From the NCBI GenBank assembly GCA_016931625.1, contig JAFGEK010000163.1:1-32998 (forward strand): a DNA stretch of 32,998 nucleotides, in the 5' to 3' direction. Shown here piece by piece: positions 17,001-24,011 of this stretch. How positions within the stretch are numbered: the first letter of the stretch is position 1; the number at the start of each line of letters is the position of its first letter. The position numbers and the translations under genes were made by a program. This DNA comes from Deltaproteobacteria bacterium. Its GTDB lineage: Bacteria > Myxococcota > XYA12-FULL-58-9 > JAFGEK01. The notes under the pieces are model-generated. The model saw only the letters and a program-made list of their open reading frames with translations. It was not told where the DNA came from and did no database searches.

Positions 17001-18170
17001 GAACCGCAGGTAGAACTAGCTAAATTAACTCTTAGCGGCAAACGATTAGACGCTAAGTTAAAAGTATTAAATAAAGCCGGAAACACTGGGGCCGCAAGTT
17101 ACGCTTTAGCACAGTTACAAATACAGAAGGGTAGTGCTGCAACTGCTGCCAAACTTTTTGATAAGGCACTTTGGCTTGAACCCACTGTTACTAGTTACTC
17201 TAAATTAATTTCTTTATGGATAGAATCTTTAGAAAGCGCGGGACAAAAAACACGAGCACAAGATGTTTTGCAAAAGATAATTCAAAAGCAATCAAAAGAT
17301 GAATCTGCACTTCTATTGATATTGAACATAGCCAAGCGGGCAAATAATGTTGAACAAATAGTTGAAATTCGTAAGGCATTACTAGATTTAGCACCAGATG
17401 ATATTGATCGAACGATTGATTTAGCTCGCGCATTTATGTCGGCCAAGAACACGCAAAAGGCGGAGAGTATTCTAACTATATTACAACAAAAAGAAGGCAA
17501 CCAGAAAAATCCTGCAATTATTCTTGAGTTAGGTCGATTGCGTATTGATTCAGACCCAGTTAAAGCAAGAATATTGATGCAAGAATCAATAGATTTAAAA
17601 CCAAGTTTTGCAGCATATGTGGCATTAGCAGATCTTGAAGCTAAGCTAGGTCGTGCTGATGAAGCTTATGAGGCTTATCATAAAGCTCTCGCTTTAAATC
17701 CTGATAGCATTGAGATCCACTATAGCTTGATTCGTATGATGATGCAGAAGCGGGCTTTTAAAGATGCAATTGTAGAATTAAAGCGTTTGCTTAAAGCTGA
17801 TCCTAAAAATGTAAAGGCACATGAAATGTTGGCTGATACAATGCTTGAGCTTAATGATGCCAAAGCTGCAGTTTCAGAATATACCAATGCAATTAATGCA
17901 GGAGGTGACAACCCTGACGTATTAATGAAATTAGCCCGTACGCAGTTACAACAGTTAGGTATGATTGCCCCAGCGGTAAAAACTTTACGTCGAATTATTC
18001 AACTAGATGCAAAATATGCCATTGCTTATTACTATTTAGGATTAGCGTTAAAAGATTTAGGCAAAGTTCGTGAAGCTCGTGTAGCGTTAAAAAGCTATTT
18101 GTCCTTGGCAGAGCATGGCGAATTTGCAAAAGACGCACAACGTCTACTTGATGACTTAGAAAGGATGTAA
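14022..18170 (+). CDS. Zinc-ribbon / disordered / transmembrane / TPR giant protein
   Basis: The protein has 1382 residues in four zones. The N-terminus is an MJ0042-type zinc ribbon (Cys5, Cys8, Cys28, Cys31). Residues about 40-525 are a low-complexity segment rich in Pro, Ser, Thr, Glu and Asp, with recurring short phrases such as DLPTP, PLPTP and PAPIP. One transmembrane helix lies near 535-558. The C-terminal 800 residues are helical repeats that become clear TPRs after about 1180 (for example YEAYHKALALNPDS and VKTLRRIIQLDAKYAIAYY). The layout suggests a cytoplasmic zinc ribbon and tether with a periplasmic TPR scaffold. Proteins with this ribbon plus TPRs are frequent in Myxococcota, but the role here is unknown. 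It is translationally coupled to the Crp gene and followed 8 bases later by serS. Confidence 0.8.
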   Translation: MITICQNCKAEYDLDEQKVPTAGGFFKCRSCGERISLSTHESIPVPLPPSLETTAPFSNMEESPDESTSTSESAFEVEMPSQLETPLPTPFDAPLPTPIATPAPAPIEPEQPTSQELFPIPPAGDLFSTSLLESPPNSAVIDPITPPFVASPESLLDAETEADSSNESQLDDAFPITDESKDYNNDSNPEFDDFTAPDIKVELPSPPSESSEFSTVEISPEQATPEENSSPYTAAAEFVASDFTNDVSPTMTTEQQGSVASPQSPYQMEHNEYEFMNDLPTPAIDSTNYESQNQDNQPPPITSTQQSNIAEPITSRTYSAEDFEDLPAPIPTESESVTRLDDLYLSTVDKQNTFNSYSQDLPTPLIEAKSASENIDEIQEIDSDDLLEIDEVTEVTAEEAITTATTSTTPNIDSAPDQIVQDQIAPANNQDLEHAEVNFDIYASEDSTTEQSQALNFNEVNGFGGFEDIKADLSIESLRSSPTAPALMDQITDEVKPVSNKSGQKNVSSDNRAVFENDDISLPPAASSNSNLARIILFSLLGLVLLSSIGSSIFVIMYYGSIDAGINRVIEFFKYSDSKPVATSDTLEKPIAKSEDSAVKATKDTAPDDVEPTTIVTASSPPTPSETKPPSQTVSTSHPSPILTSENVNTLSYRNLALATKILAEELVKKNDRTREGLLWWAWYRLANFGDSAALNALQKRAPKPNDAAVRGELAVGAVGGLLLLSGKIKPARKLVEKLLRRQYRNSVVLGLVAARTYLKPREANKAQKYLSAIIKKSPGFIDASLMFAKIKLQKPKTAQAAIEMLSAIALNADPAISLEVAITLIYAGYYEAADKIAITWNIKDVANIPASKRNLFLRLLSHRFIREVDFTNARSVIHEQLKDNPNDATAIIELQWSNIDANYDLAQKELLKASKQLSNPEDIARVAVARARIFLLNNNINKAAAALAESANNPAATAWIKYGQGLVAIQQKQKKQAIAAFKMATKGRPGFIEPQVELAKLTLSGKRLDAKLKVLNKAGNTGAASYALAQLQIQKGSAATAAKLFDKALWLEPTVTSYSKLISLWIESLESAGQKTRAQDVLQKIIQKQSKDESALLLILNIAKRANNVEQIVEIRKALLDLAPDDIDRTIDLARAFMSAKNTQKAESILTILQQKEGNQKNPAIILELGRLRIDSDPVKARILMQESIDLKPSFAAYVALADLEAKLGRADEAYEAYHKALALNPDSIEIHYSLIRMMMQKRAFKDAIVELKRLLKADPKNVKAHEMLADTMLELNDAKAAVSEYTNAINAGGDNPDVLMKLARTQLQQLGMIAPAVKTLRRIIQLDAKYAIAYYYLGLALKDLGKVREARVALKSYLSLAEHGEFAKDAQRLLDDLERM

Positions 18171-18178
18171 TTACCGCC

Positions 18179-19462
18179 GTGCTTGATCACCGTGTTTTTT
18201 TAAATGACCCTGATAGTGTTTTTGCCGGTCTTCGTCGTCGTGGGATTAGCCCTGAATTACTGCAAAAACTTGTAGATTTAGCTGATCGACGTCGCCAGGC
18301 AATTCAACAAGCTGAATCTTTGCGTTATGAACAAAATCAAGCCACTGCTGAAATGCAGCAAATTGCTAAAAGCGGTGATTCACAAGCAGTAGCAAATTCA
18401 CGTGAACAATTAAAATCATTAAAGGCCAAAATCAAAGACGCTCAAGAAGCACAAAACGCCGCCGAACAAGCGTTAGAAGAAGCAATGTTGCATGTACCTA
18501 ATTTGCCACAAGCTTCTGTGCCAGATGGTGCTGATGAATCTGCGAATAAAACCGAACGAGTTGTTGGTGAAATACCCAATTTTTCTTTTTCAGCTAAACC
18601 ACATTGGGAAATTGCAGAATCGTTAGGCTTAGTTAGTTTTGAACAAGCGAGTAAAATTTCAGGTGCGCGTTTTGCAGTGTATCGAGATGCAGGTGCACGG
18701 CTTGAAAGAGCTTTAATCGCCTTTATGCTCGATGTGGCGCGTGAGCATGGTTACACTGAAATCGCTCCACCATTACTGGTTAAATCAACAGCAATGGTTG
18801 GGGCAGGGCAATATCCAAAATTTGTCGGCGAATCATTTGAGACACTTGATAGTGAGTTTGTGCTTATTCCGACTTCTGAAGTCCCATTAGTGAATTTGCA
18901 TAGTGATGAAATTTTAGCAGAAGCACAACTGCCACTGCGCTATACCGCTTTTACTCCTTGTTTCAGACGTGAGGCTGGTGCGGCAGGCAAAGATACGCGT
19001 GGCTTAATTCGTCAACATCAATTTAATAAAGTTGAATTGGTAAGTATTACCACACCAGAGCAATCAGAAGCAGAACATGAAAGATTGACGCGAGATGCCG
19101 AAGAGATTTTAAATCGTCTTGAATTGCCATATAGGGTAGTGAGTTTGTGCGCTGGTGATCTTGGCTTTTCATCAACCAAAACTTATGATCTTGAAGTGTG
19201 GTTGCCCGGTCAAAATACTTATCGCGAGATTTCTAGCTGCTCAAATTGTGGCGATTTTCAAGCTAGACGTGCGCAAATTCGTTTTAAACCAAGCGATAAT
19301 AAGCAGAAAGCTAAATTAGTGCATACTCTTAACGGTTCTGCGCTTGCGGTGGGGCGCACTTTTGTGGCGATTTGCGAAAATTATCAACAAAAAGACGGTT
19401 CTGTAGTTATTCCTAAAGCTTTAGTACCATATTTTGGCGCAGAATACATTTCACGATCGTAA
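18179..19462 (+). CDS. serS: Seryl-tRNA synthetase
   Basis: The product of 427 residues is the usual length for bacterial SerRS. It charges tRNA-Ser with serine. The N-terminal 110 residues form the long antiparallel coiled coil (RRQAIQQAESLRYEQNQA, then LKSLKAKIKDAQEAQNAAEQ) that binds the long variable arm of tRNA-Ser. The class II motifs are clear: motif 2 FRREAGAAGKDTRGLIRQHQ and motif 3 NGSALAVGRTFVAICENYQ. The start is a GTG (18179); the site AAAGGA overlaps the end of the preceding gene, so serS is the last gene of the operon. Two tRNA-Ser genes lie immediately downstream. Confidence 0.96.
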   Translation: MLDHRVFLNDPDSVFAGLRRRGISPELLQKLVDLADRRRQAIQQAESLRYEQNQATAEMQQIAKSGDSQAVANSREQLKSLKAKIKDAQEAQNAAEQALEEAMLHVPNLPQASVPDGADESANKTERVVGEIPNFSFSAKPHWEIAESLGLVSFEQASKISGARFAVYRDAGARLERALIAFMLDVAREHGYTEIAPPLLVKSTAMVGAGQYPKFVGESFETLDSEFVLIPTSEVPLVNLHSDEILAEAQLPLRYTAFTPCFRREAGAAGKDTRGLIRQHQFNKVELVSITTPEQSEAEHERLTRDAEEILNRLELPYRVVSLCAGDLGFSSTKTYDLEVWLPGQNTYREISSCSNCGDFQARRAQIRFKPSDNKQKAKLVHTLNGSALAVGRTFVAICENYQQKDGSVVIPKALVPYFGAEYISRS

Positions 19463-19545
19463 TTACAAAACAGTTATTCGTATACCCTAAGCAATTTTTC
19501 GTTTCTTAAAAATTCTTTATTTTCAGTGAGATAACGAAAAACAAG

Positions 19546-19638
19546 TGGCGGAGCGAGAGGGATTTGAACCCTCGATAGAGCTTTCGACCCTATGCAGGTT
19601 TAGCAAACCTGTGCCTTCAGCCTCTCGGCCATCGCTCC
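19546..19638 (-). tRNA. tRNA-Ser (anticodon GCT)
   Basis: The 93-nt gene on the minus strand has the acceptor pair GGAGCGA/TCGCTCC, discriminator G and encoded CCA. The anticodon stem CAGGT/ACCTG encloses TTGCTAA, giving anticodon GCT, which reads AGC and AGT. The long variable arm is as expected for a class II tRNA-Ser. Confidence 0.95.
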
Positions 19639-19667
19639 GCACGGACATTTCTTTGTGCAAAAGAGAC

Positions 19668-19702
19668 TTGGTTTATTACACGATATTAGTATAAAAGGGC
19701 AA
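19668..19702. promoter_or_regulatory. Overlapping divergent promoters of two tRNA-Ser genes
   Basis: On the plus strand TTGGTT (19668-19673), 16 nt, TATAAA (19690-19695) points to tRNA-Ser(TGA). On the minus strand TTGCCC (19702-19697), 16 nt, TGTAAT (19680-19675) points to tRNA-Ser(GCT). The two sets share the same 35 bases, so RNA polymerase binding in one direction should exclude the other. Confidence 0.5.
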
Positions 19703-19731
19703 GCCCAACTTTCTGGTGAAAATGAAGGGTT

Positions 19732-19819
<88 letters not shown>

Positions 19820-19830
19820 AATGGTATTGG

Positions 19831-20120
19831 TCCATACCGCATAAAGCTTACTAGCCAAATATGGTCGTTAACTTCTTTTATACCAATGGTTTGCCCCGCA
19901 ATAGATTGACTAAAATGTATTTTTTTATCGCGAACACAAATTCTCCCGCAGCAAGTAACAGTAACCGCGCGGTCGTGATACGGATACTCAACATCGGGTA
20001 ATCCCTGATAGGGACGTGTTGACGAAACGTAAACTTCACCAGGATATTTCATCTCAAGAGCTTCTCATGTGGTCGTTCATTATTATAAACATCGATAAAA
20101 TCATCGAACTTTTCTTATTG
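19831..20120 (-). pseudogene. Remnant of an IS481-type transposase (C-terminal part)
   Basis: Reading leftward, the fragment gives QQ-stop-EKFDDFIDVYNNERPHE, then after a frame change ALEMKYPGEVYVSSTRPY, and EYPYHD, IHFSQSIAGQTIGIKEV and DHIWLVSFMRYG. This is the end of the DDE integrase-type domain of IS481-like transposases and the short C-terminal domain that follows it. The frame break looks like a 2-base insertion in the PHEAL codons near 20062-20066, and a TAA replaces a CAA-type codon upstream. Both ends are missing. It is flanked by an exact 12-bp direct repeat and abuts tRNA-Ser(TGA) on one side and the methyltransferase remnant on the other. Confidence 0.7.
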
Positions 20121-21180
20121 TTGCAAAATGGTATTGGCAGGTGGTGATGCGTCCTTCATTATCAAGTTGCTTCATCGTTTCTGGCGGGCATCACCAATAC
20201 CCAAAAACGCCTTTATAGAAGTATTCGTAGCCTCCGCCTGATAGACCATAGGCAGTAAGATTGTCGTCCATCCAACGGTGGCCATCGGTGTCGCATTTCC
20301 GAAAGCGCTCGACATAGTTCACATCATATGGAAGATGTGATTGATTCCATGACCATTTCTCGCTCTGCGCATAGAACAGGATGCTGTCTGTGTTAACACC
20401 GTATCGCTGAGAATCGCTGTGCCCAAATGCACGTTGCCAGACAATCTCGTTGACGAGATTGTCATATCCGAATACCTCATCCATAAATACTTAAACGTAA
20501 TGCACCGCATGCCAATCAAGATGCACATAGATGCTACCAGTTGGCGCCAATAGTTCCTTTAACAACGCCAGCCTTCGTCGCATCATGGTGAGAAAAGTAT
20601 CAAGCCCCTGCCGCCAAGTATCATTGTAGGCTAGGATCTCAACAAGCGACGGCTCCTTCTTCGCCTGAACATCTTCGTCAAGATCGATATCGATACTGTT
20701 CTCGACGCGAAAATCGTTTTGCACCATGAAGGGTGGGTCGATGTAAACGAAATCAATTTTGCCGCGATAACGCCAATCGTGGGTTTCGGGGTCGCGCTCT
20801 TCAAGCAGTGTTTGCAGCGCCACGAGATTGTCATTAGTCCAGATCAGTCGATTGGGTGGCAGCGTCGCCACATCTTGTTTCGCCATGGTGCGAGTGTTTA
20901 TGCCAGGTAAAAAACCGGCTACCTCTTCAACGCGGCCCGGTCGAACAATCTCAACAATTTGAGTTGGGACTGGTACCGCAACTTCTTTACGGTCGAAGCC
21001 ATGCCAAATGAGACGAGGCTGACGAGACGGTACTTCACGTGTGAATTCGTATCCGCTAGGTGGCGGTTTGACAATACTCTTGAGCCGATTGACCTTATGA
21101 AGGCCTTTAAGTTCACGCGCACTTTCTTGTGTTACAGCCGAAGACAAAAAACGAACCGCTTGGTTGTTATTCTTTGGCAT
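20105..21180 (-). pseudogene. Site-specific DNA methyltransferase (Mod-like), broken by in-frame stops
   Basis: From the ATG at 21180 one frame codes for a type III Mod-like adenine methyltransferase: LIWTNDNLVALQTLL, DFVYIDPPF (catalytic DPPF motif), GSIYVHLDWHAVHYV, then a TAA at 20493-20491. The same frame continues as VFMDEVFGYDNLVNEIVWQR through GGGYEYFYKGVFGYW to a TGA at 20193-20191, and again as CPPETMKQLDNEGRIT and YHFAT. Homology ends about 20120, where IS481 sequence takes over, so the target-recognition and C-terminal parts are lost. Two different stop codons in an otherwise open frame indicate a pseudogene and not recoding. No restriction subunit is nearby. Confidence 0.8.
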
Positions 21181-21409
21181 TAATGAATGTTACTTTTAAT
21201 AGAAATTTCTGCATTAAATATTGTAGTATTTATACGAAGTTTTTATTGATTGTATGGGTATATCCGACCTGTGGCTAGTTTAGGATAGTTTGCTACCGCT
21301 TGTGACCTTTTGCAATTTTGCAGCAACATGAACTAGTGTTCACCGTCGTCTCGTGGTAATTGCGTTGGCCATAAACATATCGATATATATAAAATTACGT
21401 TATGTAATT
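21181..21409. other. Gap upstream of the methyltransferase remnant
   Basis: No gene was seen. An 8-bp hairpin (AAAATTAC, 5-nt loop, GTAATTTT) lies at 21391-21411 close to the end of the next leftward frame; it could be a weak terminator. Confidence 0.3.
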
Positions 21410-21739
21410 TTATTGATTTTTTGTTGTGCACCGCACACACACCAGACATTGAATATAATTTATGGTGAGGCATCTTAAAGACAAGCAGTGGGGGGGAGGG
21501 GGTTGGCCGCTGTCGGCTCTTGAACCAAGAGTAGCTATCAACTCCCACTTAAGCTTTTCACGTTTGGCGAAAAAGCCGCGTAGCAATTCGGCGATAGATA
21601 GTAGGCGTTCTCGATCGCTATCGCGATAATTATGGGTAGCATAAAACTCGATGCTACCTAGCAACGCAAAAACGTTGTCTTCCATTTCACGCTCGATGTC
21701 TCTGGTCGTTCGATTAGCAGCGGTAAAATTATTTGGCAT
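21410..21739 (-). CDS. Small hypothetical protein
   Basis: From the ATG at 21739 a frame of 109 residues is open. The first 72 residues (MPNNFTAANRTTRDIEREM, DNVFALLGSIEFYATHNY, RLLSIAELLRGFFAKREKL) look like a genuine amphipathic helical protein. The last 35 residues lose this character after a run of seven G bases (about 21489-21495, plus strand) that encodes QPPPPH, so the end may be frameshifted. It lies upstream of the methyltransferase remnant in the same direction and may have belonged to the same restriction-modification or phage module. I do not recognise a family. Confidence 0.35.
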   Translation of the reverse strand: MPNNFTAANRTTRDIEREMEDNVFALLGSIEFYATHNYRDSDRERLLSIAELLRGFFAKREKLKWELIATLGSRADSGQPPPPHCLSLRCLTINYIQCLVCVRCTTKNQ

Positions 21740-21900
21740 TGTTTTACTCGCTAGTTAGTTCTGGCACGGTTTTAGTGATATTGTTTGCATTGTTTTCATT
21801 ATTGCTGATGGTGCAATTAGTATTAGGCTAATTTAGTTTTATTGTTTTCGGCAATGCGATTAACAACCGTTGATGAGTATCTGGCTTGTTGTTTTACGGT

Positions 21901-22279
21901 TTAAATTTTATTGCTAAGATAACCGCCGCGCGAATCTGGAAAGAGTAATTGCCCATCAACTTTCAGCATCCAAGCGCGTAGCTCTTCGGCTAAATCACGC
22001 GGTATAACTTGAAAGCGAGCGCGTTTGTTTTTTTGGTGTGCCAACTTGTTTGCGCGCAACTGAGCGTCTAACCCAAATACCTGGCATAATAAGGTCAAGG
22101 TCGCCTTTTTCAAAAGCCCGCAGTTCTGAAAAACGCACTCCTGCTAATAGCTGGGTTAGAATGGTTAGCCGCTCGCGTTGTTTGGTTATGCGCCAGTTTT
22201 CAAGCGTAAACATTGCTAGCGCTTCTTCTTGTGGCGTCCACCAAGCGCGACCTTCTTCTGGGGTGGTGTCGCGAGCTAG
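21901..22279 (-). pseudogene. Tyrosine recombinase (phage-type integrase) remnant
   Basis: Reading leftward, the sequence gives TPEEGRAWWTPQEEALAM, RLTILTQLLAGVRFSELRAF, GDLDLIMPGIWVRRSVARK and GTPK, then after a frame change KNKRARFQVIPRDLAEELRA and LLFPDSRGGYLSNKI. GVRFSELRAF carries the first catalytic Arg of tyrosine recombinases. The frame change falls at a run of seven A residues (near 22032-22038), consistent with a one-base slip. The core-binding N-terminal domain and the C-terminal part with HxxR and the catalytic Tyr are missing. The upstream end meets the reverse-transcriptase remnant on the opposite strand near 22279. Confidence 0.75.
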
Positions 22280-22816
22280 TGTACCTATTCTCGATATGCT
22301 GATGATTTGACCTTTTCTACTAATAAGAAAGACTTTCCTGCTATAATAGCGGTTTTGAAAAAAGAGAATACCTGGGTTGCGGGTGACGGCTTAACACAAG
22401 AAATTGAACGGTCTAGTTTTCGCATAAATGAAAAAAAGACTAGCATGCAGTACAAGACTGCACGTCAAGTGACCACTGGTCTAGTTGTAAATAAAAAAGT
22501 GAATATCCGTCGTGAATACTACCTTAAAGCCAGATCAATGTGTCAAGAGATGTTTACCAAGAGGGAATTCTATCAATCAAAGATGACTGTTATATCGGAA
22601 GATGGAAAAAATAAAATTGAAAAACAGATGGGAACGGTACAACAACTAGAAGGAATTTTGAGCTTCATTTACCAAATACGAAAATCTTTCGAACAAAAAA
22701 ACCTGAAGGTGAACGGCGCAATAACCCACAGTAAATCTTTTGAGGAATTCAGGTTTGTATTCGACCAAATAAATATAATAGTGAAAGACTATTATTCACT
22801 GGCCAAGGTTCCCTAA
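22280..22816 (+). pseudogene. 3' half of a retron-like reverse transcriptase
   Basis: The open frame begins right after a TAG (22277-22279) with CTYSRYADDLTFSTN, containing the YADD catalytic motif of retron-type reverse transcriptases. RINEKKTSMQYKTARQ and VTTGLVVNKKVNIRREYY follow, the segment normally found after the palm domain. A helical C-terminal stretch of about 80 residues ends at KVP-stop. Everything upstream of YADD (fingers and the first catalytic Asp) is gone, and no start codon precedes YADD, so the enzyme cannot work. Retrons are anti-phage systems made of a reverse transcriptase, an msr-msd RNA and an effector; no intact RNA or effector was seen next to it. The TTG at 22307 cannot be the true start because it lies after YADD. 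Confidence 0.75.
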
Positions 22817-22873
22817 GGGCTACTACGATAGATGCTATAAAAAAACACATAAAATTATCATAGACATAAAATC

Positions 22874-22927
22874 TAATGCCCTTGTTCTATACGTAATATA
22901 TAGGTTACGTATAGAACAAGGGCATTA
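22874..22927. repeat. Perfect 23-bp inverted repeat before the Xre antitoxin remnant
   Basis: The left arm 22874-22896 and the right arm 22905-22927 are exact complements around an 8-base centre (TATATAGG). The arms begin TAATGCCCTTG and end ATACGTAA next to the centre. The right arm ends 2 bases before the ATG at 22930, so a transcript starting inside or upstream would have its start region in a hairpin. The inner TATACGTAA/TTACGTATA looks like an operator of an Xre-type autorepressor; the arms are much longer than usual operators. Alternatives are the ends of a small mobile element. Confidence 0.7.
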
Positions 22928-22929
22928 TC

Positions 22930-23257
22930 ATGTTTAGCAAACGTAAAACAGTTTTCGCCAGCTATATTGAAAAATGTATGAAAGAGCCCGCTTTTGCAAA
23001 AGAGTATGCAAAAGTTCGTGCTAAAATTGAATCCATTGATAACTTGGTCCGCATTTTTGATGCTAAACGTGCTGCTGCTCATTTATCAAAGGTGTAAGCT
23101 AGCGCGACGTATTGATGCTAAGCCAGAAATTGTTCGTCGCTTATTTACAACAACCTCACCAAATCCGACTATGGATACTGTGCTTAAGTTAGCAAATGCA
23201 CTTGATCTTGAGTTGCAATTTGTGCCTAAACGTAAAACAGTAAAGATACCGCGATAA
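22930..23257 (+). pseudogene. Xre/HigA-like antitoxin gene, frameshifted
   Basis: The first frame starts at the ATG 22930 and gives MFSKRKTVFASYIEKCMKEP, YAKVRAKIESIDNLVRIF and AAAHLSKV before a TAA. The homologous continuation KLARRIDAKPEIVRRLF, NPTMDTVLKLANALDLEL and QFVPKRKT lies one frame away. Together they make an Xre-type helix-turn-helix protein of about 108 residues of the kind that pairs with HigB/RelE-like toxins (SK-x-x-LARRIxAKPExVRRLF). A single extra T in GTGTAAG (about 23090-23096) explains the break. No toxin gene is next to it. The frame 22994-23257 should not be read as a separate gene in its first 35 residues. Confidence 0.7.
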
Positions 23258-23274
23258 CCAAAGGGATTGTTTTA

Positions 23275-23424
23275 ATGCCGATTATCTCAACTTTTTTTGG
23301 TATTGTGATTCGGCTATATCATTCTGACCACCCACCGCCACATTTTCACGTTGCTTAGGGTGACGACGAGGCCATTATTGAGATACAATCGGGTAGGGTA
23401 CTTGGCGGGTGTTTAGAATAGCAC
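23275..23424 (+). pseudogene. DUF4160 gene with two in-frame stops
   Basis: The frame from the ATG at 23275 reads MPIISTFFGIVIRLY, HPPPHFHVA, TAG, GDDEAIIEIQSGRVLGGCLE, TAG. MPxIS-FxGI-IR-Y followed by PHFH is the hallmark of DUF4160, a small protein usually encoded directly before a DUF2442 gene and thought to be a toxin-antitoxin-like pair. The first TAG stands where family members have a Tyr codon. The C-terminal third is missing: the next gene starts in the same frame 50 codons after the DUF4160 start. Confidence 0.7.
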
Positions 23425-23718
23425 ATGAAAAAATGGGGCAATAAAATTAAAAAAGTTATCGCGGCTGATGCTGAGAAACTAATAGTTAAATTAGCTTATG
23501 ATGATGGAACTAAGATTGAAGTATCGTTAGCAAATATATTTGCGCAACCGCGTGGTTTAGCTGCTGAGGTTATGCGTGGCGGCTTGTTTGAACGTTGTTA
23601 TGTTGAATCAGGTGCATTGGCGTGGCTTAACGGTCTTGAGTTATGCCCTGATGCTTTGTTGATGGACTATGCAACACCAGTCAAACAAACTCGTGTTTCG
23701 CGTCGAGCGAGTCGCTAA
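23425..23718 (+). CDS. DUF2442 protein
   Basis: The product has 97 residues: KKVIAADAEKLIVKLAYDDG, TKIEVSLANIF, LFERCYVESGALAWLNGLEL, CPDALLMDYA. The strand-rich N-terminus, LF..C.VE.G.LAW.NG and CPD are typical of DUF2442 proteins, which commonly follow DUF4160 genes and sometimes act as DNA-binding regulators or antitoxins. The frame looks intact, although its partner upstream is broken and lies in the same reading frame with a stop between. The exact start is uncertain; the first residues before NKIKKVIA may be non-native. Confidence 0.7.
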   Translation: MKKWGNKIKKVIAADAEKLIVKLAYDDGTKIEVSLANIFAQPRGLAAEVMRGGLFERCYVESGALAWLNGLELCPDALLMDYATPVKQTRVSRRASR

Positions 23719-24011
23719 TAATCCCACAATAATTTTACCTAATTTTTGCCCAGACTACTTGGTACGCAACGGATTCATGCGGATTACAACGGAACCAAAC
23801 GGAATGAACGCCAAACATCAAATTATTTCATAAAATATCATTGCAAAGTCACGTAACTATTGATGTTTTTGTTATACTCCGATACTATCGTCTAGGGCGG
23901 TTTAATTTCCGGCGCCTCCACCATTTAAAATATTGATATCATTGAGTTTTGTAGGTGGGTCGGGGACGAGGTCCATGACCAGGTGCCTTTAATCTAAGTG
24001 TTGGGGTGTAA
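23719..24011. other. Intergenic stretch with a tRNA/tmRNA-like 3' end
   Basis: No gene is present. At 23913-23923 CGCCTCC-A-CCA looks like the 3' acceptor strand, discriminator and CCA of a tRNA or tmRNA, preceded by a degenerate T-arm-like GGTTTAATTTCC. No matching 5' half was found upstream. It could be an old integration-site copy at the right edge of the decayed island. The ribosome-binding site GGGGTG of the next gene lies at the right end. Confidence 0.35.

Noticed and set aside
20191-21180. Stop-codon reassignment or programmed readthrough in the methyltransferase
   Set aside because: Both TAA and TGA interrupt the frame while all other genes use these as normal stops, and the gene is also truncated; decay explains it better.
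21487-21503. G-rich stretch as a G-quadruplex
   Set aside because: Only two long G runs are present, not the four needed for an intramolecular quadruplex.
22930-23257. Programmed frameshift in the Xre antitoxin
   Set aside because: No slippery sequence typical of programmed shifts stands at the break, and neighbouring genes are also broken.
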